Positions 1 to 11,575 of a stretch of 64,000 bases of DNA are shown here, one piece after another. The DNA is taken from the NCBI GenBank assembly GCA_023055355.1, contig JALJCS010000002.1, positions 83,291,001-83,355,000 on the forward strand. The letters are read 5' to 3'. Both the position numbers and the translations under genes were made by a program. Under the pieces are notes generated by a model. The model saw nothing but the letters and a program-made list of their open reading frames with translations, was not told the origin of the DNA and did no database searches. Within the stretch, counting starts at the first letter, position 1. The number at the start of each line of letters is the position of its first letter. The DNA comes from Agelaius tricolor. Its lineage: Eukaryota > Chordata > Aves > Passeriformes > Icteridae.

Positions 1-63
1 AGAGACAGGAACAAACAGCTGGGGGTGGAAGGAGATCAGTGCCACAGTGACAACCACTTGAGA

Positions 64-211
64 AGTTTTAAGTGCAAGGCAACACCCCAAGTTCTCACAT
101 CTCCATTAACTCACACATCTCAACACATCTCAACACCTCAACACATCTCAACACCCCAAGTTTTAAGTGCAAGGCAACACCCCAAGTTCTCACATTTGCA
201 TTAACTCACAC
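64..211. repeat. 54-bp direct repeat pair flanking an ATCTCAACAC minisatellite
   Basis: Units at 64-117 and 158-211 share 54 bases with two or three differences (CTCC versus TTGC near the middle). Between them, 118-157 is a degenerate tandem array of a 10-bp unit, ATCTCAACAC. The whole is a nested tandem structure in SNTB1 intron 1. Confidence 0.9.
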
Positions 212-334
212 CAGATCAATACACTAAAGTTGTTGGATCATGCAAAATTGTATTTCCACATAGCAGCACTCAATCTTCTGGAAGAGCCATACCAAGGACC
301 AGGAAAGAAGCCTCATGCTAAGGAATAACTTGTA

Positions 335-390
335 AAAGAAATAAAAAAAAAAAAGAAATAAGAAATAAGAAATAAGAAATAAGAAATAAA
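335..390. repeat. A-run and (AAATAAG)n microsatellite
   Basis: A 12-base A run is followed by about five copies of the 7-bp unit AAATAAG. The array is regular and likely polymorphic in length. Confidence 0.92.
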
Positions 391-539
391 TTGTTGTCTG
401 AATAAGGAAATGCAAAGCCATCCTGCAGGCATGAGGCAGTCTTGCAACCAAACCTAAGGGTCACCACCTTTTGCACAGTCCAGGAAGTGAGTCAAGTTCT
501 CAGGATCATTTCAGAGCTTTCCAAACCTACTAATCCCAT

Positions 540-655
540 TTATTTTTTCTGATTTTGGTTGGTTTTTTGTGGTTTTTTTTAATTGGTTTATTGTTTTTCT
601 TGTTATTGTTGTTTTGTTTTGGGGTTTTTTGTGTTTTGTGGGGTTTTTTTTTTCA
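540..655. repeat. T/G-rich low-complexity tract
   Basis: About 115 bases almost entirely of T and G, with runs such as GGTTTTTTTTAATTGG and GGGGTTTTTTTTTTC. Such tracts are common in bird introns. On the minus strand of the gene it reads as an A/C-rich tract. Confidence 0.85.
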
Positions 656-3634
656 GATCTTTGGAATATTCACAATTTTCTAATTTAGCTACTAAAGAAA
701 AGCTTCTTACAAATCTGGAAGTGTTTCCTGATTTTGATGGTTTTTAAAAAAAATTTTTTTCTAAAAAGGAAGCCTTTAAATATTCAAGCACATAGTATTC
801 TGGATAGTGTTGCCAGATTAATTTAGTATGAAGAGCATGCAGTGGAACAAACTACTGATGAAGGTGCAAAGGACCAGAACATTCAGGCTGGAGTCACCAA
901 AACTCAGAAATAAGAAGGCAGACACAACAGAAGTGTCAAGCAACAAGTTTTAAAAATCAAATTTGTTACTAATACAAGAGGGATTGAATACAGAAGGAAA
1001 TAGTCTTGCAAAAAAACCTTACATAAATAAACTAGAGCATTTGGAAAGGCTACGGACCTCAAAAAAACCCCAAACAGCTATGAAATGGGTAGAGAAGTCA
1101 ATGTATTTAAATGGCCTCCAGGCACAGTAAATACAGCTTGACTGGATATAGCACAGGACAAGTCATCCAGAACTGAGATCCATGAAAACACTAAAAAAAA
1201 AAATCACAGGATTCTCACACCCGAAGTGTGGCCACTGCAAAGCGTGGACAAAATTTAGCATGCCCAGGAACACAGTGAATTTGAAGTTTTTTAAGACATG
1301 TCTGTGTATGGCCAGCAAGAACATGAAACTAGGGCACTGCTGGCACAGAAACCCATTCATCAATAAGAGGCATTTTTTCTCTAAGAAAGATGTATACAAG
1401 CAAAGCTGCTGCACTTCAGTCTCCCCCCCTGTGTTGATGCAAATCAACACTTAATCATGCCCAGCTCCAGAGGCTCAGTTGAGTCTGTGCTTTACTCCCT
1501 GGCACAAGGCTCAGTTCTCTCTCTTCTTGCCCACTGAAGGTCCTGGGGAGTGTCTAATTCTCTAGATCTTGCTCCTCATTTCAACTTTAAGGTCATTGCT
1601 CTTGCTGCCAAATCAACCCAGCCTTTGTTCAGGACAGGTACTTTTAAATTCTGCAGAATTTCCCACTCCCCCACACAATCCAGGCGACATTCTGTATAAA
1701 AGATTTATATCAATCCTTTGTACAGCAACACAAGGTTATATAAAAGCTGGGATATACAGAATACAAAGCAGGTGAGAAGCACACTTTAACTTGTAGGTGA
1801 CACAATTAACACTGAAAATTCAAGATTATCACTCAGAAGTCTAGCACTTCAAAAACAGGAAAAAAAAGAGAAAAGGTGGCTTTTTTCACAACTGTGGCAC
1901 AACTTGCAACACTAAGAGAGATCCTGGCCCTGCTCCATCAATGAGTCCTTGAAGTTGGTTTCACCAGGGCCAGATTTCATCCACTGCATGTTGACAGTAA
2001 CAAGACAAGCCTCAGCATGATGGGTGTTTCACAATGGCTTTACATGGATCTTAAATATGAGCTGTCCCACAAAAGGGGCCTCCAATGACTCAAGCTTCTC
2101 ATGGCCTTGCTGCCACCCAGAGAGCTGATCTGGGGACCTGGAACACAACACACAGCATGGCCACAGGGAAGCTGTTGGGAGAGCTCAGGTGGAGGAGCTG
2201 GAATGAGCTGCCAAGGCCAGGAGGATGGCAGGAAAGTTCTGATCAGCTCAGCTGCAGTTTCACAACACACTGGCTTCAGTGCCAAAACCATCTTGCTGGG
2301 TTCTTCCTCCAGCCTCAGCACTTCTGCCTTGTGCTGGACTCCACAACTCCCTTCTGCAGACACAACTGCTGTCCAGTCTGCTCTGTAAGCTCCATCATGG
2401 AGAAACAGAGCATGTGAGATGACATCTTTTCTGGAGCACACATTTAACCCATGTAAGTTTAAATAATCTGCTTCTGGCATGGCATCACACAATTCACTGC
2501 AACCCCAAAGAGATGCAGTGCAGCACAGGGATGGGCTTTGCTCATCAAAGTCTCTTGCCAAGGCCAGCACACAACACTAATTACATGCTAATATTCTCAA
2601 ACAGTATATATGTCTTTTTCATATAATTATGGTAACAAAGATATATAGCACTTTCTGCTCTTTGGACTATATCCTGCCTGACACAAAATTCCAGTTCTGG
2701 AGAACCATGTAACTGAATGAGAACAGAGAGATACAGAATTGTCCTTGGGTTGCAAAGGAAAAACTTGAAAAACACTATAAGGGAGGGAATATATGTCACA
2801 TTGCTTTAATCACCTAAGATGTGTAACTGGACACCAAGCTACTATCCCATAGTAAAGAAGGAGAGTGGCACCTCCCAAAAATCACTCAGTTTGTTTCTCT
2901 CTGCTGCTGATCCTGAGAGAAGAGATGCCCAGCATAGCCTAAATGCCTACAGTAAGAGGAATCCTCTCTAAAGGTCTGAACACACCTGAGAAAGGGAAAA
3001 ACAAAACCAAAATCACAAGCACCTTTCTCTGCCTATTACTTCTAATGCTCAAAATTAGAAATTAAGACTTTGGGGGTCACAAAGGTCACAACGCAATGAG
3101 TAAAAAATTACAGTATAAAGGCAACACTCAAAGATACAAACAACTTATTTATAAAATACTCTATAAATGAAAGGGATAAAAAAGAGGAAAAAAGGAGAAT
3201 GATTTATCCTTTCAACCAAAAGCCTAAAGCAACTAATTAACATTCCTTTAAGAGCAAAAGCTGTATTCCAGACATTACCCCTCAAATTAATGTCTACCCA
3301 GAAGCCTGGGCTGCAGTCTGGCTGCCCAACAAGGACAGAAGCTACCCAGCAGACAGACTTCTTGGCCAGTTGTGGTAGAGGGACAGTAGCAGTGGGGCAT
3401 TTTCCCTCCTGGCCCACAGGATATAAACACATCAGGGAATGAGGATAGCACCCCAGCCACAATCCAGCCTCATACTGTGCTGGATCAGTGATCCTCTGCC
3501 CCAGAGGGAAGACCATGGCAGGACCCCACACATTGTTGCCTCTACAGCATGAACAATATAAACCATGACCCAAAAGCAAACGTGCCACACCAGGCCTAAA
3601 AAGACAGGTTTCACTTGGCTTTATTTGCTGAAGC

Positions 3635-3652
3635 CCAGCCCAGCCCAGCCCA
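3635..3652. repeat. (CAGCC)n short tandem repeat
   Basis: About four copies of the pentamer AGCCC/CAGCC follow one another. It is a short array without further context. Confidence 0.7.
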
Positions 3653-5303
3653 AAACTACAGAGAAGCAGGGAAGGATCAGAATAAGGGAGCTAGAGGAAC
3701 AAAGAATGGACTTTGGCTCCAGAACAAAGCTTTTTCAGCACTCAGTCTTTAATTAGTGTTACTGGACATTAATAATACTGCCTACCCTGGAAGCCAAATG
3801 CTTGGGCCCACCTCTCACAGTCCATCACCACTGCTGCAAATAGAGACAGGCATTTGGAGGTGATGTACACATTTTCTGTAGGATCCAGCTTCATGGCTGC
3901 CCACATCCCAGGCCTGGCTCCACATCATTAACTGTGTTAGAAGGAAATGGAGCACAACTGGTGTGCACAGAAATCAGACCATGCTTCCTGCATGACAGGC
4001 AGGGTGTGAAAAGCATTTGCCCTGGTGATGGGAGCACTCCACATTTTGCTACAGAGGCTCAGCTCCATCAACCTCAGCAGCTTTACAAAGTGCCAGGCTC
4101 AGTGGCAAGGACAGGCAGCAGGGATCCCAACCTGTGCAGCATTTGAGCAGTGCTATGGCTAGCCATGGCTTTTAAGCACCTTCCCCTTCCTACTCTTCCT
4201 CTGATGCATTATTGAGATAAAGTCAAAGGAGCCATGCAAACAACGCTGGCAAAGCTGGAACTACAATCCCAGACATCCCACCTCTCTGCTGCTGATGGCA
4301 AAATGTGCTGCAAGCTACACCACACTCAGGAAGAATGGTGAATAAGTCTTGGGCCAGGGGAAGTAACTCAAGTCTGAGTTTACTTAAGAATAGTAAAAAT
4401 ATTGAGCACTTGAATAGTATCAGTGTAAGGCATCATATAAATTAAAAGAGCAGAATTAGACTTTTTACATTATTCCAGATCTCCTCCACAATTTCACCAG
4501 GGCACACCTTCTGAAGTAACAATGGTAGATGTTGTTACTGGCTTTTGTAAGTTTCAAATTGTTCCCACAAGAGGCATTCCCACTAAATGCTTGAAGATTT
4601 AAGTTGCCAAGGAAAGAAATGACCAGCAGCGGCTTTGCTGGGCACCTCTGCACCACTCAGAGCACTAGGGCAGTGAAGCAGCTCCAAGCCTCCAACCAGA
4701 GCAGAAAACTTGTGCAGAGCAAGCTGGGGAGTCTTGTGACATAGCTGAAGTACCTCAGAGCCGATATTAAACTTTGGCTTGTAAAGACTTCAGCGGTTTC
4801 ACTGCCTGCTCGGCAGTTCGCTCTGTAGCAGCATTTTAACAGGGACACAGAGGAGCCACTTGTCTCTCTTCTGCTGCCCAACAAGCTGCAAGCAGCTGGT
4901 TGTGCTGGTCAGAAACCATTTTGCCCGTTCCCTCAGAAAGAAGAGGGATGTTTGTGCTGGGGACACAAAGGCTGATCTGTTCAGAGCTGGCCGCAGCGCT
5001 GGCTGACACAGGCTGGCGTCAAAGGGGGCAGGGTACAAACACAGGGCTTGTCCCACTTCCCCAAAGACTGCTCCTAGCAAACGTCATTATTTCAAACTTG
5101 CACTTTGAGAATACTTGTGTGAAGTGCTCATGGAAATCTCAACTGTGTAAACTGGATTTTAATTTGTATATTCAACATTTCCACTCTTTTTACAGAAGTT
5201 AAACATGGCTACGTGTTTCCTAGCAGAAAAAGCCATGATCTGCAAAAAGCTGCTTCTCTCCTTGGCTATTGCTACCATTTACTTGTTTGTTTTGATGCAG
5301 CAT

Positions 5304-5320
5304 AGGGAGGGAGGGAGGGA
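5304..5320. repeat. (GGGA)n microsatellite
   Basis: Four copies of AGGG in tandem on the plus strand. The four G3 runs separated by single A bases also satisfy the pattern for a G-quadruplex. Confidence 0.85.
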
Positions 5321-5867
5321 AGAATGATAATAAGAACATGAACACTTTTTCTCCTCACCTTGAACAGGGACAGGCTCAACAGCAAGCAGCTTTATATAGT
5401 ACAATCAGCACTCGCGTGCCCACAGGAGAAAGAAAACAAAGTCATGGCTCTTCTTCTTGCATAGCTTTACCCAAACTTAGCCTTAATGAAATCAACATGA
5501 AAGACATTATATATGCAAAGGTCATCCTCATCTATGTAGTTACAGGATCAGGACTTGGACAGAGGAACCTATACACACTGAACCCCAGCCTACACAAACA
5601 CTGCAGAGCAGGCTGGGGCATTCTGCCTGGTCCTGCTGCCTGCCCACCCTGCTTCAGCCTACAGAGGGGAGTATTTTTATTTGTAGGGCCTCCCTTATTT
5701 TCAGGAAGTACCTGTGCATAGAAACCATGGATCCAGCCACAGCACGAGGCAGATGGAAGGAAAGCTGGTCTGAGGGGGGCTGACAGTGCCTGCCAGGCTC
5801 CATCCCCTTCACCACCGACTGTGCTGAACAGGGACAGGATGGAAGGTGGTTCTGGGACAGAAGCATG

Positions 5868-6303
5868 CCCAAAGAAAGGCAAAGGAGCTGGGAAAGGGTC
5901 TGGAGCAGGAGCTTTATGATGAGCAACTGAGGGAGCTGGGGGTATGTAGCCTGGAGAAAAAGGAGGTTCAAGTGAGATCTCATTTCTTTCTACAACTCCC
6001 TAAAAGGAGTTTGTAGCAAGATGGGGGCAAATCTCTTATCCCAAGTAACAGGACAAGAAGAGATGGCCTGAGGTTGTGCCAGGAGAAGTTTAGATTGGAT
6101 AGTATGGAAAATTTCTTCACATTAAAGGGGTTATCAGGCACTGGAACAGGCTGCCCAGGCAAGTGATGGAGTCACCATCCCTGAATGTATTTAAAGATAT
6201 GTGGATGTGAAATGTAGGGATGTTTTAGTGGTGAATTTGGCATCACTGGGTTAACAGTTGGACTCAATTAGACTGTTTTCTAACCTGAACAGTTCTGTGA
6301 CTG
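5868..6303 (+). mobile_element. CR1 LINE, 3' UTR/terminal fragment
   Basis: This is the recognisable 3' end of an avian CR1 element in plus orientation, inside SNTB1 intron 1 and antisense to the gene. Diagnostic blocks in order: GGAGCTGGGAAAGGGTCTGG near 5884, GAGGGAGCTGGGGGT near 5930, TCTACAACTCCCTAAAAGGA near 5990, GGTTTAGATTGGATA-type text near 6087, GGAACAGGCTGCCCAGG near 6141, GAGTCACCATCCCTG near 6169 and GGTTAACAGTTGGACTC near 6250, ending in the octamer-like tail TTCTGTGACTG near 6291. It is diverged, with small indels, so it is an old 5'-truncated insertion with no coding capacity. Confidence 0.92.
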
Positions 6304-9300
6304 TAAACCACTCCCATTCCCAGAGCAGGCAGACTAACAGCCCCTCTTTTCTCCAGCCTCCTTGGCCAGTGTGGCTCACACACAGATGTCCTTTAGCAGG
6401 GCTATCCAGAGGGCTCAAGCTGTGCCACAGGGGTCCTTCCACCAGAATTGGTCCCCAGAGGAGTCAATGCCAGGGGCATTGCAGCTGAAGTGCTGTTGAA
6501 TCAGATTTAGTTTTTGTTATTCTATCATTTATAAAGGAAGTAAGATTCAAAATACATGGCATTATTATGCCAGAGCTGTGTCTCATTTGACTTTTCAGAA
6601 TCAGTTACTATATTTTAACGGGGTATTCTTCGTGTAATACTGTAAGAGATTTCTTTGCAGCACCCTCCAAAGCTATGATTACAGGTTTAACATTATGGCT
6701 TAGCTTCAAATATCCATGTTTTCTAATGATGCCTGTATTTAAAAGAAAAAAACCCACAAAGTAATCAAGTTTCATTCCAGGCCTGGAGACCTCAGGACTT
6801 CTGAGCTAACTCAATTCCCCTGGGATCTCAGGCACAAAATACAGACTTGCAGCTTCAACTTTCTTGTGATGATACCAATTCTGTCACTCTTCAATCACTC
6901 TTGAAGTGTGGTCACAAATTTGCACCTCTTTGGAGACAAGGAAAGCCATGGGGTCTGGCTGTTAGCCAGGTGCCATCAGCAGCCGATGGAGCCTGCCCGG
7001 AAGCGCTGCTCATCCCCAGCAGGGCTCTGCCAGCGCTCAGACACAAAGCAGCAGCCTGGAAAAAGTCAGCAAGCCAAGGTTTTGATTATGCAATTACTTG
7101 TTCAGCTACAACTGCAGGTTTTCCTGCATAATCAGGCCGATAAATATCAAATTTTTTCTGGTGTTGCCTCCCCCATCCTAAATGATGCAGTCAGAAGTCA
7201 GAAAGAAGGCAAATGATACCCAGAAAACCCAGTGGGGAGAGGGGCATTGTGTGGTTGGGTAAGGGGCAAGCCATGCAGAGACTTTGGCCTTGGTGTACTC
7301 TGCAAACCCAGAACACCTCTGATGACTGTCACAGTCTGGCACTATACACTGAAATGGCACCAAGGCAATTACAAACTCAAATTTCTCCTGGAAAACCATC
7401 TATTCATGGTTCTATAGAGATGGCATGAGGACACTTACAAACCTCCTGTTCAAATGGAAAGGGGTCAAATCTCTGCTGGGTGCAGCTTTTTGGAAAAAAA
7501 AATATTACTTCATAAACCAGCCTCCACCTGAAACTACAGTTTTGTTGTCTCCACAAACAGTGACCGCTTTCTGCTCCAGTGAAATATTATTTTTAGTGTG
7601 CTTCTGCTCTTGAAGAGGTCAGGGCTTAGCTCTGAACAAGAAAGAAGACCTGAAACATCCTTTGAAAAGCTGTTGATCTGTCACCCTGAAATTTAAGGGA
7701 AAGCAGGGAGGTTTCTAGAAGAAACATTTTAGTACTTTCTAATTTGATACAAGTACCCACAACTGAGGCACATATGTGACTGTGCAGAGCTATTCAACTT
7801 TTGTGATTAGCACAGAACTGTAAATAAAGAAACAACAATTATGTAATCAATTATTATTGCACAAAATGGCTGAACTTGGAGACTGAACTGCTGCCACATG
7901 TATTTTACAAAGCTTTTGCTCATCAGTGTTTGAAGGAGTGGGAAGGGAGGAGGGACAGCCTGACAAGGTCAGGGAGGCAGAGTGTGGAGCCAGGTTTGCT
8001 GGGCACAGTAAAGCACCAGGTAACAGAGACTCCATGGACAGCTCAGAGCAGAAAGCCAGCCAGGTGGGCCACCCAGTCAGGACCAAAGAGCTGTCCATAC
8101 CATTTTGAAGGGGAATTGATACAGTAGGTATTGGGGAAAAGATAAAGCTGCATCAGCATCTTTTTTTCCCCATCAGTGATTTATGTCATTATTGCTTGCT
8201 AAAAAATATCCTAATCCCATGGAAATTATTGGGAAAGTTCATGCCAGCTTGAAGACAAGGTGGCTTTCACTCTCCCACCTCCTGCTCCACACCCACTCCC
8301 CTTCCTGGCACTCTCTAGCAGAGGGCAGGTTGTCCCCACCAGCCTGGCCACCAATGTCTCACCACCAGAGGCTCAGCCACAGACAACTGGACAGGGACAG
8401 TGGGGTCTGGGTGGGGAACACAGACCCTAAGAAAAACCACAATTGCAGATACAGCCTCCTGTAAAGCATTTCAGCAAATGAATCACTCCAAGGCTCTTTC
8501 AGTGCAGGTATACTCAAGACTCTACTTATTTCTGTTTTTAAAGAACAATTAACTCAATCTACATTGCCCTGACAACAAATAAATTCTGTCTTGGATATGA
8601 GCAAATGCATGTACAACACAAACTGTGTGCACCCCCTGCCTATGCAATACTGCTGACAGACATTTACAGCTGTGCCCACACCAAGGCTAGGCCAGCTCTG
8701 GAGTTTAACAGCTACACTTACACCTAAACCAACATCAGCCAATGCAATAGTGAAGAAAGCAAAAAGAAAAAAAAAAAAGAATCTAAATAATATATTGCAT
8801 ATTCCCCCGCAGAAATAATTTCCCAGCCTTTATGGTTTCATGAACTTGATTCCTTCATATACAGAGTTCTACATGAAGTCTTTAAAATAGCAAAAGCTAA
8901 AAGGGTAGTGAGACCAACTTAACTTACAGCTGCATTGAGAAGATATTAAAATTATACCTAAAAGAGCTATTTTATGCAAGTTTTAGAGACCTGAGAAGTC
9001 TTTTCCTCATTTCCTCTTGTATTCAAGGTTTCCACTGTGAGTTTCAGAGAAACAAGGAAGCATTGCCCCAAAAGTAGGACTAACTGAAAAGATCAAATGT
9101 AAATGTCTTACAGGAATTCATATAATGTATCACTTGTGACTTCTCCATTGGAAGTGTATTTGTCTTGGCTCATACCAAATATACATCCTTATCCACTTCA
9201 TACAGTGTGCATATTGATAGAAAAGTAACAGAACAAAGTGATTAAGGAGAACAGCATATCTAAATTTTCCAAGAACTGAATAAATACCTGCACTTATTGA

Positions 9301-10851
9301 AACTAACTGTATTTTAACAAAATGGGAACAAAGTTGGTCACTGAGTTGGTAAATCTTTTTGGTTATGAGAATTTTCTGTGATAAATGTGATGTGACTGCA
9401 AAGATTTTCTATGAGGAGATGGTACATTGGGTAATTCTCTGCTCTTCTACACAGAAAATTCTACTTATAAAAAGTTTCAAATCCAAGTTCTAATCAGCCT
9501 TTCAAAGAAAAATTATTAACTTTTAGATATAAAATACTATCTCAAATTCAAACATCATAAAATTTCCCACACAAACCTGCATGTTTTCAAGCTAGCCCTT
9601 CCTTTCCTCCCTCAAAAACCAAAAGGTATTTGTTCCCCAGTCTTTTTTTAAGAGAGTGAACTCTGAAACCTCTCTAAGGTCTTAATGCTATTTATGCACA
9701 TAGACAAAAAGCTCTGGCAGTACTCAAACAAAAACTCAAGCATTAAATACTAACATTTCATGGTATGCCTAGCAGAAAAGTTCAATACATACATAAAACA
9801 AGATCAACACGGAATAATTCTAGCAATGCAGTCCGAACACAGGCAAAGCCCAGAATCAATTTCAGTTTATTTTTATTGGGTGTAATTTATAATATGCCCA
9901 TACTCACTATTTATTTCCTCAAGACTTCATAAAAAAAGTGCTGCTCTTTTGATAATCTATCCCACATGTTTATTAAAATAGATATAACAGAGTGAAAGGG
10001 AAACATAAAACTGTCAGATTATCATTTTTAGTTTCAGGGATATTTTATATGCCATCTCTTGAAACTTCAATTTATGACTCTTTCAGGGTTGATTTTAACG
10101 TGTTAAGTGGAAATTCCACTGGTTTGTTACTTCAATGCTTTCTTTATGACCTGTTCTCACACATCACCTAGGTCTGGCTTATTTATACAGACAGCCGTTC
10201 ACTGAACAACAGGGAGCTTCTTAAAACTAGTTGCTTTCATTTGCATTCTTCCCATATTGAAATGTAATTTGCTTTTATGGCTGCTTTTGGCCTGACACTT
10301 CTCCAGCATTTCACAAACAAGCAAGACTGAAGTTACCATGAAGGTTTTTTACCTCTTTCAAGGCTGGAATAGAGATTTTGCCCCCAGAGCTAGATGAGAG
10401 CTCTGTCTTACAAATATCCCAAGAGCATCAGCCTGCAACCCAACCACTATTCCTGCAAAGAAAAGGTAACAAAAGCCATGAGAGCAACAGTGGCTTCAAG
10501 CTTATTAGCTGAGACATCTGCAGCACCTTTAGGTCTTTCATCTGGTTTAAGTGTCGCTTGTGTCACCCCTCATCATTGTGCTCAGGATTTCAAAAATCTG
10601 GGCTATGTTAACTGCTTAACTGGCCATTTCCCTAAACTTCTAAAATCTCAAAGAGTTTAATTTGAGCAAAACACAGTAATAAGACCTGGAGTTCTTAATG
10701 AAAAGCCTGTTGTCATCATCTAAGTCATTCCAGCTTGAAGCTTGCTTCCCTTCTCTTGCAGAACCACATCTTCCTGACTCTAATATGACAGAGCTCACAA
10801 ACAGCCACATCCCCAGCTCTGGAAAAGTCTTCCCAGAGTTGAGATACAGAG

Positions 10852-11026
10852 AAAGAATCACAGAACAGTTAAGACTGGAAGGGACCACAGGTGGGATATC
10901 TGGTCCAACCTTCCTCCTTAAGCAGGATCTCCCTAGAGCACAGGGTTACATCCAGACTGTTCCTGAATATCTCCAGTGAGGGAGACCCCACAACCTCTGC
11001 AGTGTTGAGCTAGAACAGCCCACCAT
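10852..11026 (-). mobile_element. CR1 LINE 3' fragment, reverse orientation
   Basis: Read on the plus strand this is an inverted CR1 terminus: AGAATCACAGAACAG, then GACTGGAAGGGACCACAGG, TCTGGTCCAACCTTCCTCC, AAGCAGGATCTCCCTAGAGC, then TCCAGTGAGGGAGACCCCAC and ACCTCTGCAGTGTT. The element therefore lies on the minus strand, the same sense as SNTB1. About 175 bases are recognisable; farther right the match fades. It is truncated and non-coding, and it appears to be a different CR1 subfamily from the copy at 5.9 kb. Confidence 0.88.
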
Positions 11027-11435
11027 GACATCCTAAAAGCAGAGAGACCCAATGGGTAACAGGCATCAGCTCAGCCTCTCCAGACCGGGCAAAGCCCCAG
11101 CAGCCTAAAGCTGCCACGCTGGCCCTAAGCACGTGTGAAGGCCAAGCACCAAACAAGGAATACCTGTTGAGGAGACTGTTCATTACACAAGTATGTATGA
11201 TGTAAACACATCTTATGGTCTGTGTCTCTCTGCCCAAGTATATATTTATGTGGTAGGAATCCTGCTGGGTCTCTGCAGACACTTCATCCCCGCCACCTCT
11301 CACTGATGGAGGAGGAGAGTGGGCACCAGGAAACTCTATCACTGAATGAGACAGGAAAAGTAGGCTAAAAGGGACAGGTAGTTACCAAGAATAATGTGTT
11401 CTTTGGAAAATAATTGTAATTTGGAGACCTTTTTT

Positions 11436-11575
11436 TCTGTTCACAGCATCCTCCACAAAAAAGCCCCAACCAAATAAAAACCCAAAAACCCCACACAAAC
11501 AAACAAAAAATCCAAACCAGAATAAATATCTCCCAAACCAGAAAAAAAAAATCAAACAAAAAACCTCACAAAGAA
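11436..11575. repeat. A/C-rich low-complexity tract
   Basis: About 140 bases dominated by A and C, for example AAAAACCCAAAAACCCC and CAAACAAACAAAAAATCC, ending in an A10 run near 11541. It is the mirror composition of the T/G tract at 540-655. The open frame on its minus strand is low-complexity and not a gene. Confidence 0.8.

Noticed and set aside
224..451. Phe-rich minus-strand open frame
   Set aside because: It is the translation of the AAATAAG microsatellite, not a gene.
11365..11559. Hydrophobic minus-strand open frame resembling a membrane peptide
   Set aside because: It is the translation of an A/C-rich low-complexity tract, giving Phe/Trp/Leu/Gly runs by composition.
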